A stretch of 64,000 nt of DNA from Symsagittifera roscoffensis (lineage: Eukaryota; Xenacoelomorpha; Acoela; Convolutidae): the NCBI RefSeq assembly GCF_963678635.1, contig NC_087066.1, positions 57,120,312 to 57,184,311 of the forward strand, read 5' to 3'. The notes under the pieces are model-generated. The model was not told the DNA's origin, ran no database searches, and saw only the letters and a program-made list of their open reading frames with translations. Below, piece by piece: positions 11,602 to 23,339 of the stretch. Position 1 is the first letter of the stretch; each line of letters opens with the position of its first letter. A program made the position numbers and the translations under genes.

Positions 11602-11823
11602 TTAAAAAAATTCATCATCATCATCCTTCCGTATCAACCCCACAGCCGATATAACAAGAAAACTGTCGTCTTCTTGGGGAAAATAGTAGAAATGGAATAT
11701 TTGGACTTTGTATGCTGCAGAAACAACAAATGAATCGTTCAAAAGATAGAGAACAGCCAACTCAAGGAAAGTTTGCCGTGGAAAATCTGGTTTGTCGAGA
11801 CGGAAATAAAAAACAGTTGCCAT
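11602..11823 (-). CDS. Small ORF, 73 codons, unknown
   Basis: A true ATG in a good context (G at +4) opens 73 codons to a TAA, beginning MATVFYFRLDKPDFPRQTF and ending in an acidic tract RKDDDDEFF. It contains an internal acceptor-like TTGTTGTTTCTGCAG, so part could instead be an exon. No family is recognised. The other strand also carries an open frame here, which weakens the case. Confidence 0.2.
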   Translation of the reverse strand: MATVFYFRLDKPDFPRQTFLELAVLYLLNDSFVVSAAYKVQIFHFYYFPQEDDSFLVISAVGLIRKDDDDEFF

Positions 11824-14800
11824 TCATTATAGCCCCACACCCACCCAGCCCACAGTTTTTTTGTATTATATGAGTTTTAGTAATTTTCTTACACCCTAAC
11901 ATTTTCTCAAAGTCTGAATTATTTTGATAATTTCCATTATTTTATTGCAGATTTTTGGCTTCAAATCTGATCTATTTTCTAAATATTTTCTTTGCCTCCT
12001 ACCTGCTGGGTCTACTTTTGCGTTGCTCCATCTTTCTAAAATTTATTGTTATGTTCTGATGTCATTATGTGTACGTTTTCCAAATCCCGATAAATTGAGC
12101 GTAAAGAACTATATTTGACCCTCTGACCCCGCATTAGAAAGTTTTGAATTTTTTGGTATGTTTTGACTCTCTCGACAAGAAAAAAATTTAATAGATCGGA
12201 AAATTGTGTCCGACTCTGTAGTGAATTCCGCCAACAGAAAGTTTGACAGACTCCGCAATAATTGTCATAATGTATCTTGTTTGTCTTTTATACGCAACCC
12301 AAATCTTTATACGCTTCGCAAACCGTTTATAAACTTATAAAAAAACTGGAAAACTTGGCATTATTTATTTCAAATTTGCAACTTTTGAACCCTCCCAGCT
12401 CTATTTTGTACTTTACCTAGCGTGAAGGAAGATAAAATTAACAAAAAGAGCTCTCAAAAATTTTCCATGCGTTTCTGATTGTTCATGAGTTTTCAAAGAA
12501 CAATTTTTTTATTGTTTAAAAAGCAGTCAAACATTCAAGTCAAACATAAAATGAGTAACCTTTTTTAGGGTGGTGGTTTATATTTAAAAAAGGCAATATT
12601 TTGCTTCACTTATTAAAAGATTTTTTAACATTCAAACATATTGATAATAATCAAATTGAAAATATCAGCTGCGACAGCTTTTTGTAAGCTTTATGTGCTT
12701 ATGAAATTGAAATTTTGGCCTATTTGAGATAGTTAACGAGCAAAAAATGTAAGATTTTTTCTTAAGTGGAAAACTATACACTCTAAATTGAGTTGAGGAA
12801 AGCAGTATAGAGTATAGTGCATTAAGCTGCAAAAAAAAAGATCATGAAAAAATTGAGCAGAGTTTTTTAACCAAAAAATTTTACTAACCCTCGAGAAAGA
12901 ATTAGATCTTCATCCTGATACAACCAGTCTTGTTGCTCAGAATTCTGAAGAAAGAGTTCAATATTAATGTTTGGTATTGTTTTTTTGGACAATTGTTCGC
13001 ATTTTGACTAGCTCGTATTGACAAAAAAAATTCTATACTATCTGAATACTATATATAAACGCCCGGAGCTAAAAATTCGAAGGTATTTTTCCTGTGATCT
13101 TTTTTAGTAGATTTATGGTCGTTTTGAAAAAGCCAATTTAGCTTTTTGGGACAAAACATGTCAGCAAACACTGGCTCAGAAATTGTTCCAAATTAAATAG
13201 AGGCAGACTAGCTGAAAAATTGAATGGTCCGCTCTTTATGAAAAATTCCGACTAAAAAACTTGAAAGCATTTTAAAACTGGTTAAAAACTTTTAGGTTGA
13301 AAACTGATAGTTCTTAATATTTTTTTTTCTTCGTTTTATCTCCCTCTTCTTCCAGTTGTAATTTAGAGTACAAAAGAATGTATTTAGGGTTTCGAATTTT
13401 AAAAAGAACACCAAACGCTTTGTCTCAATTCAATTTGGAACTGTTTCATCAGTCGCTGTTCAAAACCCATCAGCCGCTGTTCTATGCGTGTTCTATGACT
13501 TTAAGATATCGCGCGCTTACTATCCCAAGTTGATCCAATTATCAATTATAGACCCCTGCCACTTTTCAAAAAAAGATTACAGTTAAGGTTTTTGTTTTAG
13601 AAAAACAGGCAAAAATGTTTTGCGGACAAATTAACGTTTTTGTTAACGTCAAAACCTAGTAAGCGCATCCAGTGAAAAAAAACTGACTTTATGAAAAAAA
13701 CCCACACGTTTATGCTATGACGTTTTGAATAATTTTTTGAGATTTTGTTTCGACCATTTAAAATCGGGATAAACTTTGTATTCAGGAAAGTCTTTTTTTC
13801 GCAAAGTCAGGTACCACAAAAAACTACCGGACTGTTTTGCTTGAAATATCATATTAAAATTTTTTCAGTCGTGATTTGAATGACATTAAAAAACTTCAGA
13901 GAAAAAGCCTTAATGCCGAGAAAAAACGGCATAAAGTTTTTTATTTTTCGTCTATATTCAAGCGCGTAAGGCGTGTGAGCCTGCTTTTTATTTTTAATCT
14001 AAGACGTTTACATAAGCTATTTTTTGCTCAATTTTACTATTACTCAAGTAATGTTTTTTCTAAGTTTATAAGGCTTTTTTGAAAATCGAAAAGTCATTAA
14101 AAAAATTTTATGTTTTTTTTTGTGTTTTGAGTCAATTTTTCTATGACCGTCAAATATGCTTATTTGTTAGCTTTTCGTTTAAATTCTAGATCCTTTTATT
14201 AAATCACACAACACGAAGAAACAACACTAAATTGAATTTTTGTGTGTGGTTCTTAGGACTATGGTCGAAAACTTCTGTGCTATTTTTAAAGTATCTGGCT
14301 ATCTGGCTTAAAAAAGGCACTGTGCCCTAACAAAACTTGTTATACCTGGGACTTTAAAGAGCAATAAAAAACTATCAATTTTGTTCTTTTTTATTTTCCA
14401 TAGATTTTAACTATGGATATATTTTTGCGAACGGTTTAAGAAGCCGTGAGGAAATATTTTAGTTCTTTTTGTGTTTCTTCTGATACGTAGCTCACCTAGA
14501 AATTTCATGGATAATACTCAATCATATTGCATTTTCATCGTCAGTCTCTCTAAAATTACAAAAATAATCGATGGGATCTTTAGCTGGCATATCTTTAACT
14601 ATACCCCCTTTTGCAAAAGGGGTGAGATTCGTTACTAGGTATAAATTTCTCATAGGCTTAACCGTTGATTTACTTTTTTAAGGGGGTTGGATATTTCTGT
14701 CCTGAGGGGGGTTGCGGGATATAGTTTAAGATAACCTACAACAGTACCAGTCTATAACAACAGCACTAGGAGAAAAGAAAGGAAAAATGAAAATTATAAA

Positions 14801-15356
14801 AAAAGGCCCTGTTATTTCTATTTTCATTTACATTTTCATACATGATTTTTAATTTTTTTAGCATTCTGATGTCTGCGGATTGTTTATTAAACATAATTGT
14901 GCAAAGTTCTCCGCCAAACGTTTCATTTTCGTCAGAAAAAAAATCAATTTTTATGGATTTTTGTGGCCTAAAAAATCAGGTGTGAATTTTTAAATGTTGA
15001 AGCTTATCTGTTACAATCACCTAAGAAGTCAATTTTATAGTTGGATGTGTCATGAAAATCGATTATATGGTTAAATTTTGTGCTATTTTATTCCAATATA
15101 ATCGATTATTTCCAATGAAACTCCAGTGCGGGAATCTATTTAATTGGTGTTCACTGAATATTACAGCTGATTGGCATAGAGTCAACTAAACTTTTTTGGG
15201 TACAGTTTACGAAATCTGGCATTCGAAATTTTCTTCGACTGTTTTGACCTCCTCCAAATAAAAACTGTTAACAAATAGAGTTTTTCTTCCCTAAAGTTCA
15301 TTTATATTTATATAACTAACAGCTGTTGCATTGACCGCTTTTTAGCTTTTGGGATT

Positions 15357-15362
15357 TTTATT
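15357..15362 (-). terminator. Possible polyadenylation signal for the 16-20 kb gene
   Basis: AATAAA on the minus strand, about 525 bases beyond the stop codon at 15,887. It is the first exact AATAAA I found downstream. Distance and AT-richness make the assignment tentative. Confidence 0.25.
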
Positions 15363-15886
15363 ATTGTTGCTTATTACTTGCTCAAAAACTCTCTTGTCTT
15401 GATTTAAAAAACTTACAAAAATGTTTTCCCTTTCTTTCAATGGGGAGGAGAAATTGTAAAGTCGATCCAATTTTTCTGTTTCCATAAAAGGATATACATC
15501 AGTTGAGTTTATGCTGTTGATTTTTTAAAAAAGTTAAATCGGTCTAAATCCAGCGAAATTAAATTAATTAACAAAAACACAATTTGAAATTCAAAAATAT
15601 TAATTTGGAATTCCTTTAACTTTAGCACCTCTGTCAAAATGTATTATTAGTATCAATCATCATTTACAAAATAGAGTATGTCGTAAAATATTGCATGAAC
15701 CAAGTCATGTCGTGTATGTAAAACAAGCAAAGACGCGTGATAAATTTTTTCGCAGTTTCGAAACGTACAATTTTAAATTTACAATTTGATTATAATTAGG
15801 ATGAAAAATGCAAAACTGGACTTAACTGCAGTTCAATTTTCCCAAAAAATTATCTGGTTAATTTACGAATTTGTTAAAAACTTCCT

Positions 15887-16790
15887 TCATCGGTCTGCTT
15901 TTCCCCGATTATTCCCCATACTATCCTGATCAACACGGGGCATCGGTCCCGAGTTTTGGGCGCCCATCATGCCTTGGTCATTCCCTGCCGGATGATGCTG
16001 CGGTCGCATCCTTGCCTGTGGCTGATTTCCCATATGCGGAGGGGGACCCATTCCCCCTGCACCGTTGCGGGGGTCATCGCGACTCATTGCGGTGTGCTGA
16101 CTTTGTGAACTATAACCGGACTCTGTTGAGTGGTTTGGGGGGACTTCGGACAGTTTCTGACGGTCGGATCCATTCATTGAGTAATTGTCAGCTGGTGGTC
16201 CGAAGTTTGGTTTATTCTTGGAGCCTCCCGGATGTTGGTCGGTGGGTCCCGATCCAAAACTCTGATTTCTGCCAGGGATTCTTGGATCATCCTTGAAGCC
16301 AGTTGACCTTCGAGGGGGGATTTTGTCTTCGTGACCTCTGTAATCGTTTCCCGGGGGACCAAGAGGTTCTCCATTTCGTCCCTGGAATCTTCGCCCTGAT
16401 CGGCGCTGGCCACCCATTCTTTCAGGAGATGACAGTCGTTCCACAGAATCACTGCTACTTCCACGTCGGTACGTTTCCCGCTCGTCGCCGAAGTTGTAGT
16501 GAGAAGGAGGGTTGTAGTAGCCCGAAGAATTATTGGCCTGACCCGGAGTTCCGGCTGCACTGACGTAGCGCCGAGCACTTTGACGACTTCGAGTGGAGGA
16601 TGGACCTGAGGCGTTCATTGGAGGCGGCGGATTTTGATGATCCATGAAGTCAGTGTTCATATATGTGTTGTCGTTCCGATGGTAAGCCAGCTCATCTTCG
16701 CGTGCCGAGCTACTGCGACCCTTGCGATGAGACGGCGGGTGCCGAGAGTAGACCGATGAACTGTTATATGCATCTGAAGATTTCCGGGAT
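15887..16790 (-). CDS. Terminal exon C of disordered-protein gene
   Basis: The acceptor GATTTTTCACAG precedes 16,790. One base completes the split codon, then 300 codons run to TGA at 15,887-15,889. The sequence is rich in Arg, Ser, Pro, Gly and Asn, with SRKSSDAYNSSSVYSR at the start, a Met/Gln/His/Pro-rich tail (MGPPPHMGNQPQ) and the end NNRGKADR. No known domain is recognised. Confidence 0.75.
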
Positions 16791-19700
16791 CTGTGAAAAA
16801 TCAAAAAAGTAGTATTTGAACAATCAAAATTTTACTTAATTCAAAAAATTTATGAGATATTGAATGACATTTTGAAAAACTGGAGGAAACTCAAAGCCGG
16901 GTTGAAAACAGTGGTTCTTGCCTCGGTGAGTGTCTTCGCGGACCCATTTCTCCAGTGTGGTTTTCCATAAATGTCGGTGACAAGTTTGCCTTTGATCTGC
17001 GAACTCCTCCTCCTCCTCCTGAGTATCCCATATCTTCGGCTCGTGGTATGAATTCGTAGTCCCTCGAATAGCGGATATCCTTTAGGTTCCGCCTTCGATC
17101 CCCGCCTCCCGCCAAATCAACGGGATGACTCGGGGGGTTCCTGGAATCGCTGAAACGGGACAGATTCACACTGCCGTATCGCTCCCGGTCATAGAGGTAG
17201 GAGTCCATATCAGAAGCATAAGCTGAGTGTCGGCCAGAAGGTGCAGTGCCTCCAATGCCTCCCGACAGGGATCCGGGACCTCCGATTCCAGACGCAAGTG
17301 AAAGATCCCGAGCAGTGCGACCCGAATTGCCCATTTGGCGGGAACTGCTTCTCCCACGAAGGGACAGACCTGAAAATACGAGCATTGACTCTGCTTTGAT
17401 TCCATTTAGAAAAACCTATCTCCTCCTTGGAGAAAAATAGAAGCCACTTGTAATTTTCATAAAACTACCTATTGTTAATTTTGATGAAACTGCAACGATG
17501 GATTATAATCTTCTTCGAGGAATTTTTTTTGCTGATACTCAAGTATTCAAGTAAAGCCATCCCATGTTGATAGAAAATTTTGTAAGCAAAATATTGCCTT
17601 AGTTTATGTTTCTGCTCAATCTAACTTGAGAATATCATGGCTTTCTAAAATCAAACGTTTACTAGCCTTCTAAGTTCAAATATTGAGAACTGTCTTTGTA
17701 CGAAGGCAATGAGTCGTACTCGGACCCCCTCAGGATTCCACTACCTGCACCACTTCTCTTCTTCCCAGAACGCAACATAGAATTGTACCCACTTAAGGGA
17801 CTCATCTGCACGTGATCATCTAGTAGATCACCTGCCGAAGTCAAGGCCCATTTGCTACTCCCAGGTAAACTCCGTTGAGTAGCTGGTATCTTTTGCCCAA
17901 CTGGTGTGTAGAGAGAGCTCGGGCCGTAATCCGAGTCTGCTCTCCGTGAGTAAGCAGATTTGCCCGGGTACAAAGAGTCTCGGTCTCTCTCCTCTTCTAA
18001 GAGACGTTCGGAGAAGGTCTCGGAAATAAGTTGGGCCAGATCTTTGAGTCTTCGGTCCTCGACTGGGTTCGGGAAAGAAGCTCTCGGGTCTAAACCCGAG
18101 CGCATATACTCGTGAAGGCTTTTGTCAGAATTATTCTTTCGTAGTCTCAGCGCTTGCCGATATAGAAGTTTGTCTTGTTCCAATTTTTGACACTCGGCGC
18201 AATTGGGAAACATCTGTGCTAATTTTGAAGCTTCGTCGAAATCCAAGTAAGGTTCAACGTGGCTGGGAATGTCAAATGAGACGGATTTATTGCGCTGCAG
18301 TTCGTGCGAAGCGTGCGATGCGTGAGCACCGTGCAAACTATGCGCACTAGTCCCAATGGAATGACTTAAATGCGAGTCGGAACTAGGCTGGTGAGTAGCG
18401 TGAAGTTTGTAAGCCAGATCTACTGGAATTCCATACCCACCACTGGATCCAGAACTACCCGATACACCGGCTAAGGAGTCTGAAATTGGTCCGTGATTTG
18501 TCGAAGTCATGTGATCCATTCCAGGGTTATGACTCCCACTGAACATATGTGCACTGCCTGCTCCAAAAACCGACTGGTTGGATGTTAGAAGGTCCTCGTG
18601 ATCGAAACTTTTGGATCTAAACTTGGACCAGTTTTGACGGGAAGAAACAGGAGGGGGACCTCGATTTGTCCCATGCATGCTTGGAAGATTGTCTGAGGTG
18701 GCGGCGTAAGCCGGATTTGAGTTGCCGACGTTGCGTATACTCTGGCCCAAGCCTGCTAGATTGTTTAAATTAGAGGCGGAGTTCACTTGTGATAAGTTTG
18801 CGTCTATGTAGGAATGGGTTTTCCCAAGTGCTAAATGATGCGGTTGCTGTAGATGCTGAAAAGTTCCCGAATGATTCAGAGGCCCCAGGTTCCCAGGTGT
18901 TTGTAGGGTCCCAAAAGTGCTCGAACTATTGGCTTTTAGGTAAGGATCTTGTACCCTCTGTTGCTGGTGACTTCTTTGAGCCTGGTCAAACATTTCTTTG
19001 CTTCTTCTGAAGCGCCAATCTGCATCGTTTTCGAAGCCACCACTAGATGGGGCCAATGACTGATTTTGAACTGTCATGCCTAAGGGTTGCCCAAAAACTC
19101 CGCTGGAAGGATTCAAACCCGAAATGCCGGAGAAGGAGGAAGCATGCTGAGGCTGTTGAGGAAATTGACTCATTGGAATTGAAATTTGTCCCTGACCGCC
19201 CAAGTGATTTGCAGACTGCTGCATTTGAGCAACGTTTCTCTGTATAACCGCAGGGTTCGCGCTAAATTGGCTTATTTGTTGGGGAGTGAGCTGAACTGAG
19301 TTATTCGGTATTTGCAGAGGCTGCAGAGTGCTAAGGAAAGGCATGCCAGGCTGTGGAATTGCAGAACTCTGGCCGGTAAAAAAGTTCTGCTGTCCCGGGT
19401 ACAAAATTCCACCACTTTGGTTCACACTTTGAGGATGGTACGCCAACTGCGAAGCTTGTTGGACGTTAAACGAGGCCGAGTTCGCCTGAGACGTCTGGTT
19501 GTTGAGATAACTACCTGGGTACATATTTGGACCTTCAAAAACCGAGTCAGGACTCAAGATTTTCAAATAAGAAGAACTAGTTGTCGTAACTGTTGTCGAT
19601 GTAGGAACTCGGGAGTTGAGCCAGTAGTTTACAACTTGATCTGTATTTTGACCTGGACTGCTAAGATTGTCCCGGCTCGTATACGCCGGTTTTAGAAGAC

Positions 19701-20007
19701 CCAAGTTTTCGCTTCCGTGTCGATGATAATTGTAATTTTCTGAGGTTGGATTGTATTTCGACTCATTCCGAGCTGCAGAAGTTGGACTGTATTGACTACT
19801 ATTAGTTGATGGTTTTAACGATCGGCTGTGAGTTCTACTAGGAGAAATTTTGCTTGTAGCCGGTTGAAAACTTCTTGAATCAGGGTGTGATTTTCTGCTG
19901 TGATCGCCGGCGGAGCGTAGCGATGAGACTAGCGGAGTGTTGGATCCTTGAATCGGACATAGTCCCAAACTACTGGCAATATGGGATTTGAAATGCTCTT
20001 TGGACAT
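15887..20007 (-). CDS. Large intrinsically disordered protein gene, three exons
   Basis: Unrecognised host gene on the minus strand. It is the only long stretch of balanced base composition outside mobile elements. Joining exons 20,007-17,667, 17,369-16,898 and 16,790-15,887 keeps phase throughout and gives about 1,238 residues. The protein is dominated by low-complexity Ser, Gln, Asn, Gly, Pro and His, so it is probably a scaffold or cytoplasmic-tail type protein. A single more ordered part, about residues 590-700, has NCAECQKLEQDKLLYRQALR and a charged helix ending SERLLEEERDRDS. The C-terminal third has many Arg/Tyr/Ser clusters such as RYSRDYEF and SRKSSDAY, likely phosphosites. The ATG at 20,007 has an in-frame TGA 12 bases upstream. 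Intron borders could be GC-AG (AAG|GCTAGT, CCG|GCTTTG) or, with the same phases, weak GT-AG (ACA|GTTCTC at 17,691 and ACT|GTTTTC at 16,910). More 5' exons are possible. Confidence 0.75.
16898..17369 (-). CDS. Exon B of disordered-protein gene
   Basis: The acceptor TCGTATTTTCAG precedes 17,369, entering with two bases of a codon. It encodes an Arg/Ser/Gly-rich segment (for example RGRSSSRQMGNSGRTARD, a Gly5 run and RRHSPRQ). It leaves with two bases at 16,898 (GC donor) or 16,910 (GT donor). Unspliced, the frame would end at TGA 16,891-16,893. Confidence 0.75.
17667..20007 (-). CDS. Exon A of disordered-protein gene
   Basis: 780 codons plus one base. It starts MSKEHFKSHIASSLGLCPIQ and reads through Ser/Gln/Asn-rich sequence to YKDSSQYLNLE, where the frame would stop at TAG 17,662-17,664 if not spliced. 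The 3' border is 17,667 for the GC donor or 17,691 for the GT alternative. Its frame is much longer than chance in this AT-rich DNA, and its low-complexity composition matches exons B and C. Confidence 0.8.
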
Positions 20008-20195
20008 GGGACGGTTTCACAAGAATCCTCAAGAGTCCAAGTATCAAGTTCACTAACTATTCTCCCCGCGTCTGCTTTTTTGTCTTCGCGAAATATTATC
20101 GTCTTCTTTTCTGTCCGAATTATTGCGAGTAAAGGCGGCGTTGTAAAGCTTTGCTTAGCGACCCGAATAAAAGATATTGAATGATTCTCGATATT
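20008..20195 (-). other. Exon 5' part with conflicting open frame (5' UTR or coding)
   Basis: A good acceptor, GCCGTATTCTTGTTTCAG, ends at 20,196, so transcribed sequence probably starts at 20,195. From there a different frame from that of exon A is open to TAG at 19,929-19,931. It reads NIENHSISFIRVAKQSF, LLAIIRTEKKTIIF and KADAGRIVSELDTWTLED, an alternation that resembles the last strand and helix of a PH/PTB-like fold. Either this is 5' UTR that happens to be open, or a one-base error in 19,932-20,022 separates true coding sequence from exon A. The composition is coding-like, and the phase would fit the candidate exon at 30.8 kb. Confidence 0.4.
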
Positions 20196-20249
20196 CTGAA
20201 ACAAGAATACGGCAAATAAAAAACGTTCAATCGAGTCGCGAGAAACAGA

Positions 20250-22330
20250 TTATTTGCTGCTATATGCTATAATTATGCATATCAGAGAAAAAACTATCCC
20301 AAGCAAAACAATCCAATTATGCCAATACCATGAAAATTTTCTGGCCTTAAATTTGCTTTGATTTTCAGATGAACCTTTTTAGCAACCAAAAAATACAATT
20401 TGTACTGCAAAGTTATCAACATTTTAAAGACTGGATACTAGCGAATGACACGTTTGTTAAGTTCCACACATGGTCAGATCCAAAAATTTGGTGTAGGGGC
20501 GGATTTTCAAACAAAATTCAAAAAACTTCGACCGTTTTTAGGTCGAGCAAATTGGGTTTCCAAACTCTTTTGAAACACCAAAAAGTATTAAAGCCAAAAT
20601 GTCTGCGTCACCTGTTTTCGCCCTAAATGGTATATTTAGGCACTTTAGTGAGGCTATTTATATGCCTTTGAAGTTCAGCTGAACTCAGTGTTGAATAAAA
20701 AAGAAAGGATAAATAGAAGTAATTTTTAAAAGTCAGACCAGATTTGGATCAATCAGTCCTTTTTCAAAAGGGAAAAGTTTTCAAAAAGTTCAAATTTTTA
20801 TTTGATCTTTTGATAGTTTTCTGTCAAAACACTCCTAATGCTGTGTTTTGCCGAAAAAAATATGCCACTTTTGGGTTTTTTTTGGGAAGATCTGAACCAC
20901 AAATTGCCTGTTTTCACAGGGCACTCGCTTCAAATTTAGTAACTTTTGTCAGGAAAGTCTCCTTTAGAAATTGTACATTCAGTCCAGCAAACACAATGTC
21001 GTAAAATACTTCTAAAGGGCAAACGCTTTGGGGTAGCGAAAGGAAGTCAAGTTCCCGGGGATTCAGATTAAGTCAAAAATTTCCGATCAAAGTGACAAAA
21101 AGTGTGCTGATGAAGGGATAATACAGTAATGGTGTGACTCTCTAACAGCAGCGAACCGGACAGCGGCTGTTAGCGGAAATTGGATTTGAATTGGTTTGGT
21201 TTTTGATTTGTTATTATTACCAAATGGGACTCTGATTTGAAAACTGATGGCCAGCAATATTTCACCAACAATGCTCGGATTTGGTTGATTGGCAGAGCGC
21301 TTTAGCTCTTTGTTCTTTATTAATAACCTATACTCCCCGATATGCTCCGTTATTTCCTGCCTCAGGGGCCAAATTCGAATTACACTCCAAATTACATTAT
21401 AAGGCATCAACAATAATCAATACGCTTTCAAAGTCGCAAATTTTTCACACAGATGAGAGAAAAAAATCACTACCATTTTTTTCAAAATCATCATTGCAGT
21501 CAAATCGTATTTGTCACTATTCGTAAGAGAAAGGTTCCTACATTTTTTGTCAAAAGCGATCTGTTGTTAAAAAGGGGACATCTGCTCATTGAAAAAAAAC
21601 TGCTGGAAAAATGCAATAAATTGAGCCAGGGACAATTTGTTGACGCGTATTAAAAATTACTGACAGATTTCACGCAAGCTCAATTCAGAATAGCCTAATC
21701 AGTGGACTTAGAATGTCAGTGGCGTCACTACCAAAAATGGCACCTCTAAAAGCCAGTTTTAGATAAAGCCAGTTTTTGCTCCGGCAGTTTATTCGTTATT
21801 TTGCGGCTAAACGCTGGAGGGGGGGGGGAGGTAACGAATAAGTTAGGGACGAGTCTTTGGACATTTCAACCCTCTTCAGGTTATTATTGTCTAATGAGAC
21901 ATCTTATAAGTTGAATGGCATTTTCTGCTCCTTAAAATCCCCTTCAAGACTAGTTCTAACAGCACCTAGAAACGCCACAGGACAGCGTTTGATTATAAAA
22001 ACATGGAATCAACAGTACAATCCCCCAATCAATTTAGGGGGAGAAAATACAAATTTTCACAAGATAACTTTGAAAAGAATGCTATATGACTTACTTAACT
22101 AATTCAAGTATCAAACATAATTAAAATGTCGTTTTTTGACTAATTTCCTTGCCCATCAAAATATAAATTGAAAGGAAAACTTCAAAATAATTGGGTTTTG
22201 TGCGTTTATATGATATAGTATATACTATACGAACAAAATTTTCAGAACTAACAGATCAATTAGGAGGCAGGTTGTATGTACGGTTGATCCAAAGTATGAT
22301 AATAAAACAATATGAGAAAAGTTGTTTAAA
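20250..22330. other. AT-rich intergenic stretch
   Basis: Upstream flank of the large disordered-protein gene. It holds an acceptor-like TTTGATTTTCAG at 20,368 followed by an 85-codon + frame that I cannot support as a gene, a lone GGGGCGGATTTT motif at about 20,497 resembling the hAT MITE tip, and a 13-bp hairpin around a G run (21,787-21,845). Nothing else is identified. Confidence 0.4.
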
Positions 22331-22333
22331 TTC

Positions 22334-22478
22334 GAGCCATACATCCAATTAATGAAACGTTTAGAAATCAATGATCATATCTTAGACGGATCCAATACAT
22401 CCTTACAATACCTTAGATGGAGCCATACATCCAATTAATGAAACGTTTAGAAATCAATGATCATATCTTAGACGGATC
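22334..22478. repeat. Direct duplication of 59 bp, 86-bp period
   Basis: The 59-base block 22,334-22,392 (GAGCCATACATCCAATTAAT...) recurs without a mismatch at 22,420-22,478, separated by 27 bases that contain a partial third copy of its ends. Perfect identity suggests a recent tandem duplication. Confidence 0.9.
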
Positions 22479-22499
22479 AAGCTAATTATTTTGCCAATT

Positions 22500-23330
22500 G
22501 GAAAAAAAATCTCCGACCGGTCTTAAATTTAGTGTAATTGTTCCGACATTCGAAGAAAAGGGCGGAAAATTTCAGCTCGGGCGGGGTAGTTTTTTCGCCA
22601 GACCAATTTCAAACTTTTTACTAGCAATTTTTGACAAATTTTTTTTGCCTGAAAAGTATTGTTGTCTTGAGCTCAAACATTAAAAAAATATTTCACTTGT
22701 GATCATTGTTGTGAGGTTACGAGAGTTCAAAAATTGCCAATTCAACCAATTTGGGACAATTAACGCGCGATACATTCCGGGCTATTAACGCGTACAGAGA
22801 CTTAAGCCGTCTCCGAAATTTCTTCTAACTGAAATTTGAGGCCTGCTGTTTGATCTATTTAATACTTTGCTATATGCAAAATAGGGCACTTTGTACTTTG
22901 TATAGCGAGTAGGCGATGATTTGAAAAACTAAAAAAAACCATTACTTTTATCTTTTTTTTTTGAAAATTTCATCAAGTTTTTATAAAGCAAACACAACTC
23001 CCTTTCCATGAGAAAAATCACCTCCTTCTTAGATCAAGTGAACAAGCTTCCCCTAAATTTTAATGGCAATTGTATTGTGCGATAATTGTCCGAACTTGGC
23101 CAAAACTATTTGGTAGTCCGTAAACCGCCATAACTTTACGAAAAAAATCACAGGTTATACATTTTTTCAATTTGAGCTTTGTGCAACAATATTTTTCGAG
23201 TGGTACAAAAACTTTGGACAAAAATAGCAAGTTCAACAGTCGAAGTTTACCAAGAGAAAAAAAAAACAAAACCGGGCACAAATATTCCGGCACTTTCTTC
23301 AAAAATCCAAACAATTACTCCAAATTTAAT
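22500..23330. repeat. Inverted pair of a dispersed repeat family
   Basis: The segment 22,540-22,800 and the segment 23,110-23,330 are reverse-complement relatives: ...AGTATTGTTGTCTTGAGCTC against GAGCTTTGTGCAACAATATT, plus GCCATAACTTTACGAAAAA. Between them lies the family signature GGGACAATTAACGCGCGATA (22,752 on) and CGGGCTATTAACGCG. Other copies are at 26,590-26,930, 36,340-36,850 and, inverted, 60,970-61,600, with a fragment at 59,985-60,075. Confidence 0.6.
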
Positions 23331-23339
23331 AAAGAGCAG

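Larger units (their letters stand above)
8800..15850. other. AT-rich intergenic stretch, little identifiable
   Basis: About 7 kb of A/T-rich sequence with long homopolymer runs. Contents that can be named are a piece of the CAACAGTGCC repeat (9,788-9,845), a possible isolated exon (9,917-10,001), a fragment resembling the 54-kb MITE interior with GCGCCTTTGGCGCC (10,165-10,270), a 73-codon minus ORF (11,602-11,823) and a diverged relative of the 42.5-kb hairpin repeat (13,770-13,885). Nothing else with coding character was seen on either strand. Confidence 0.5.
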
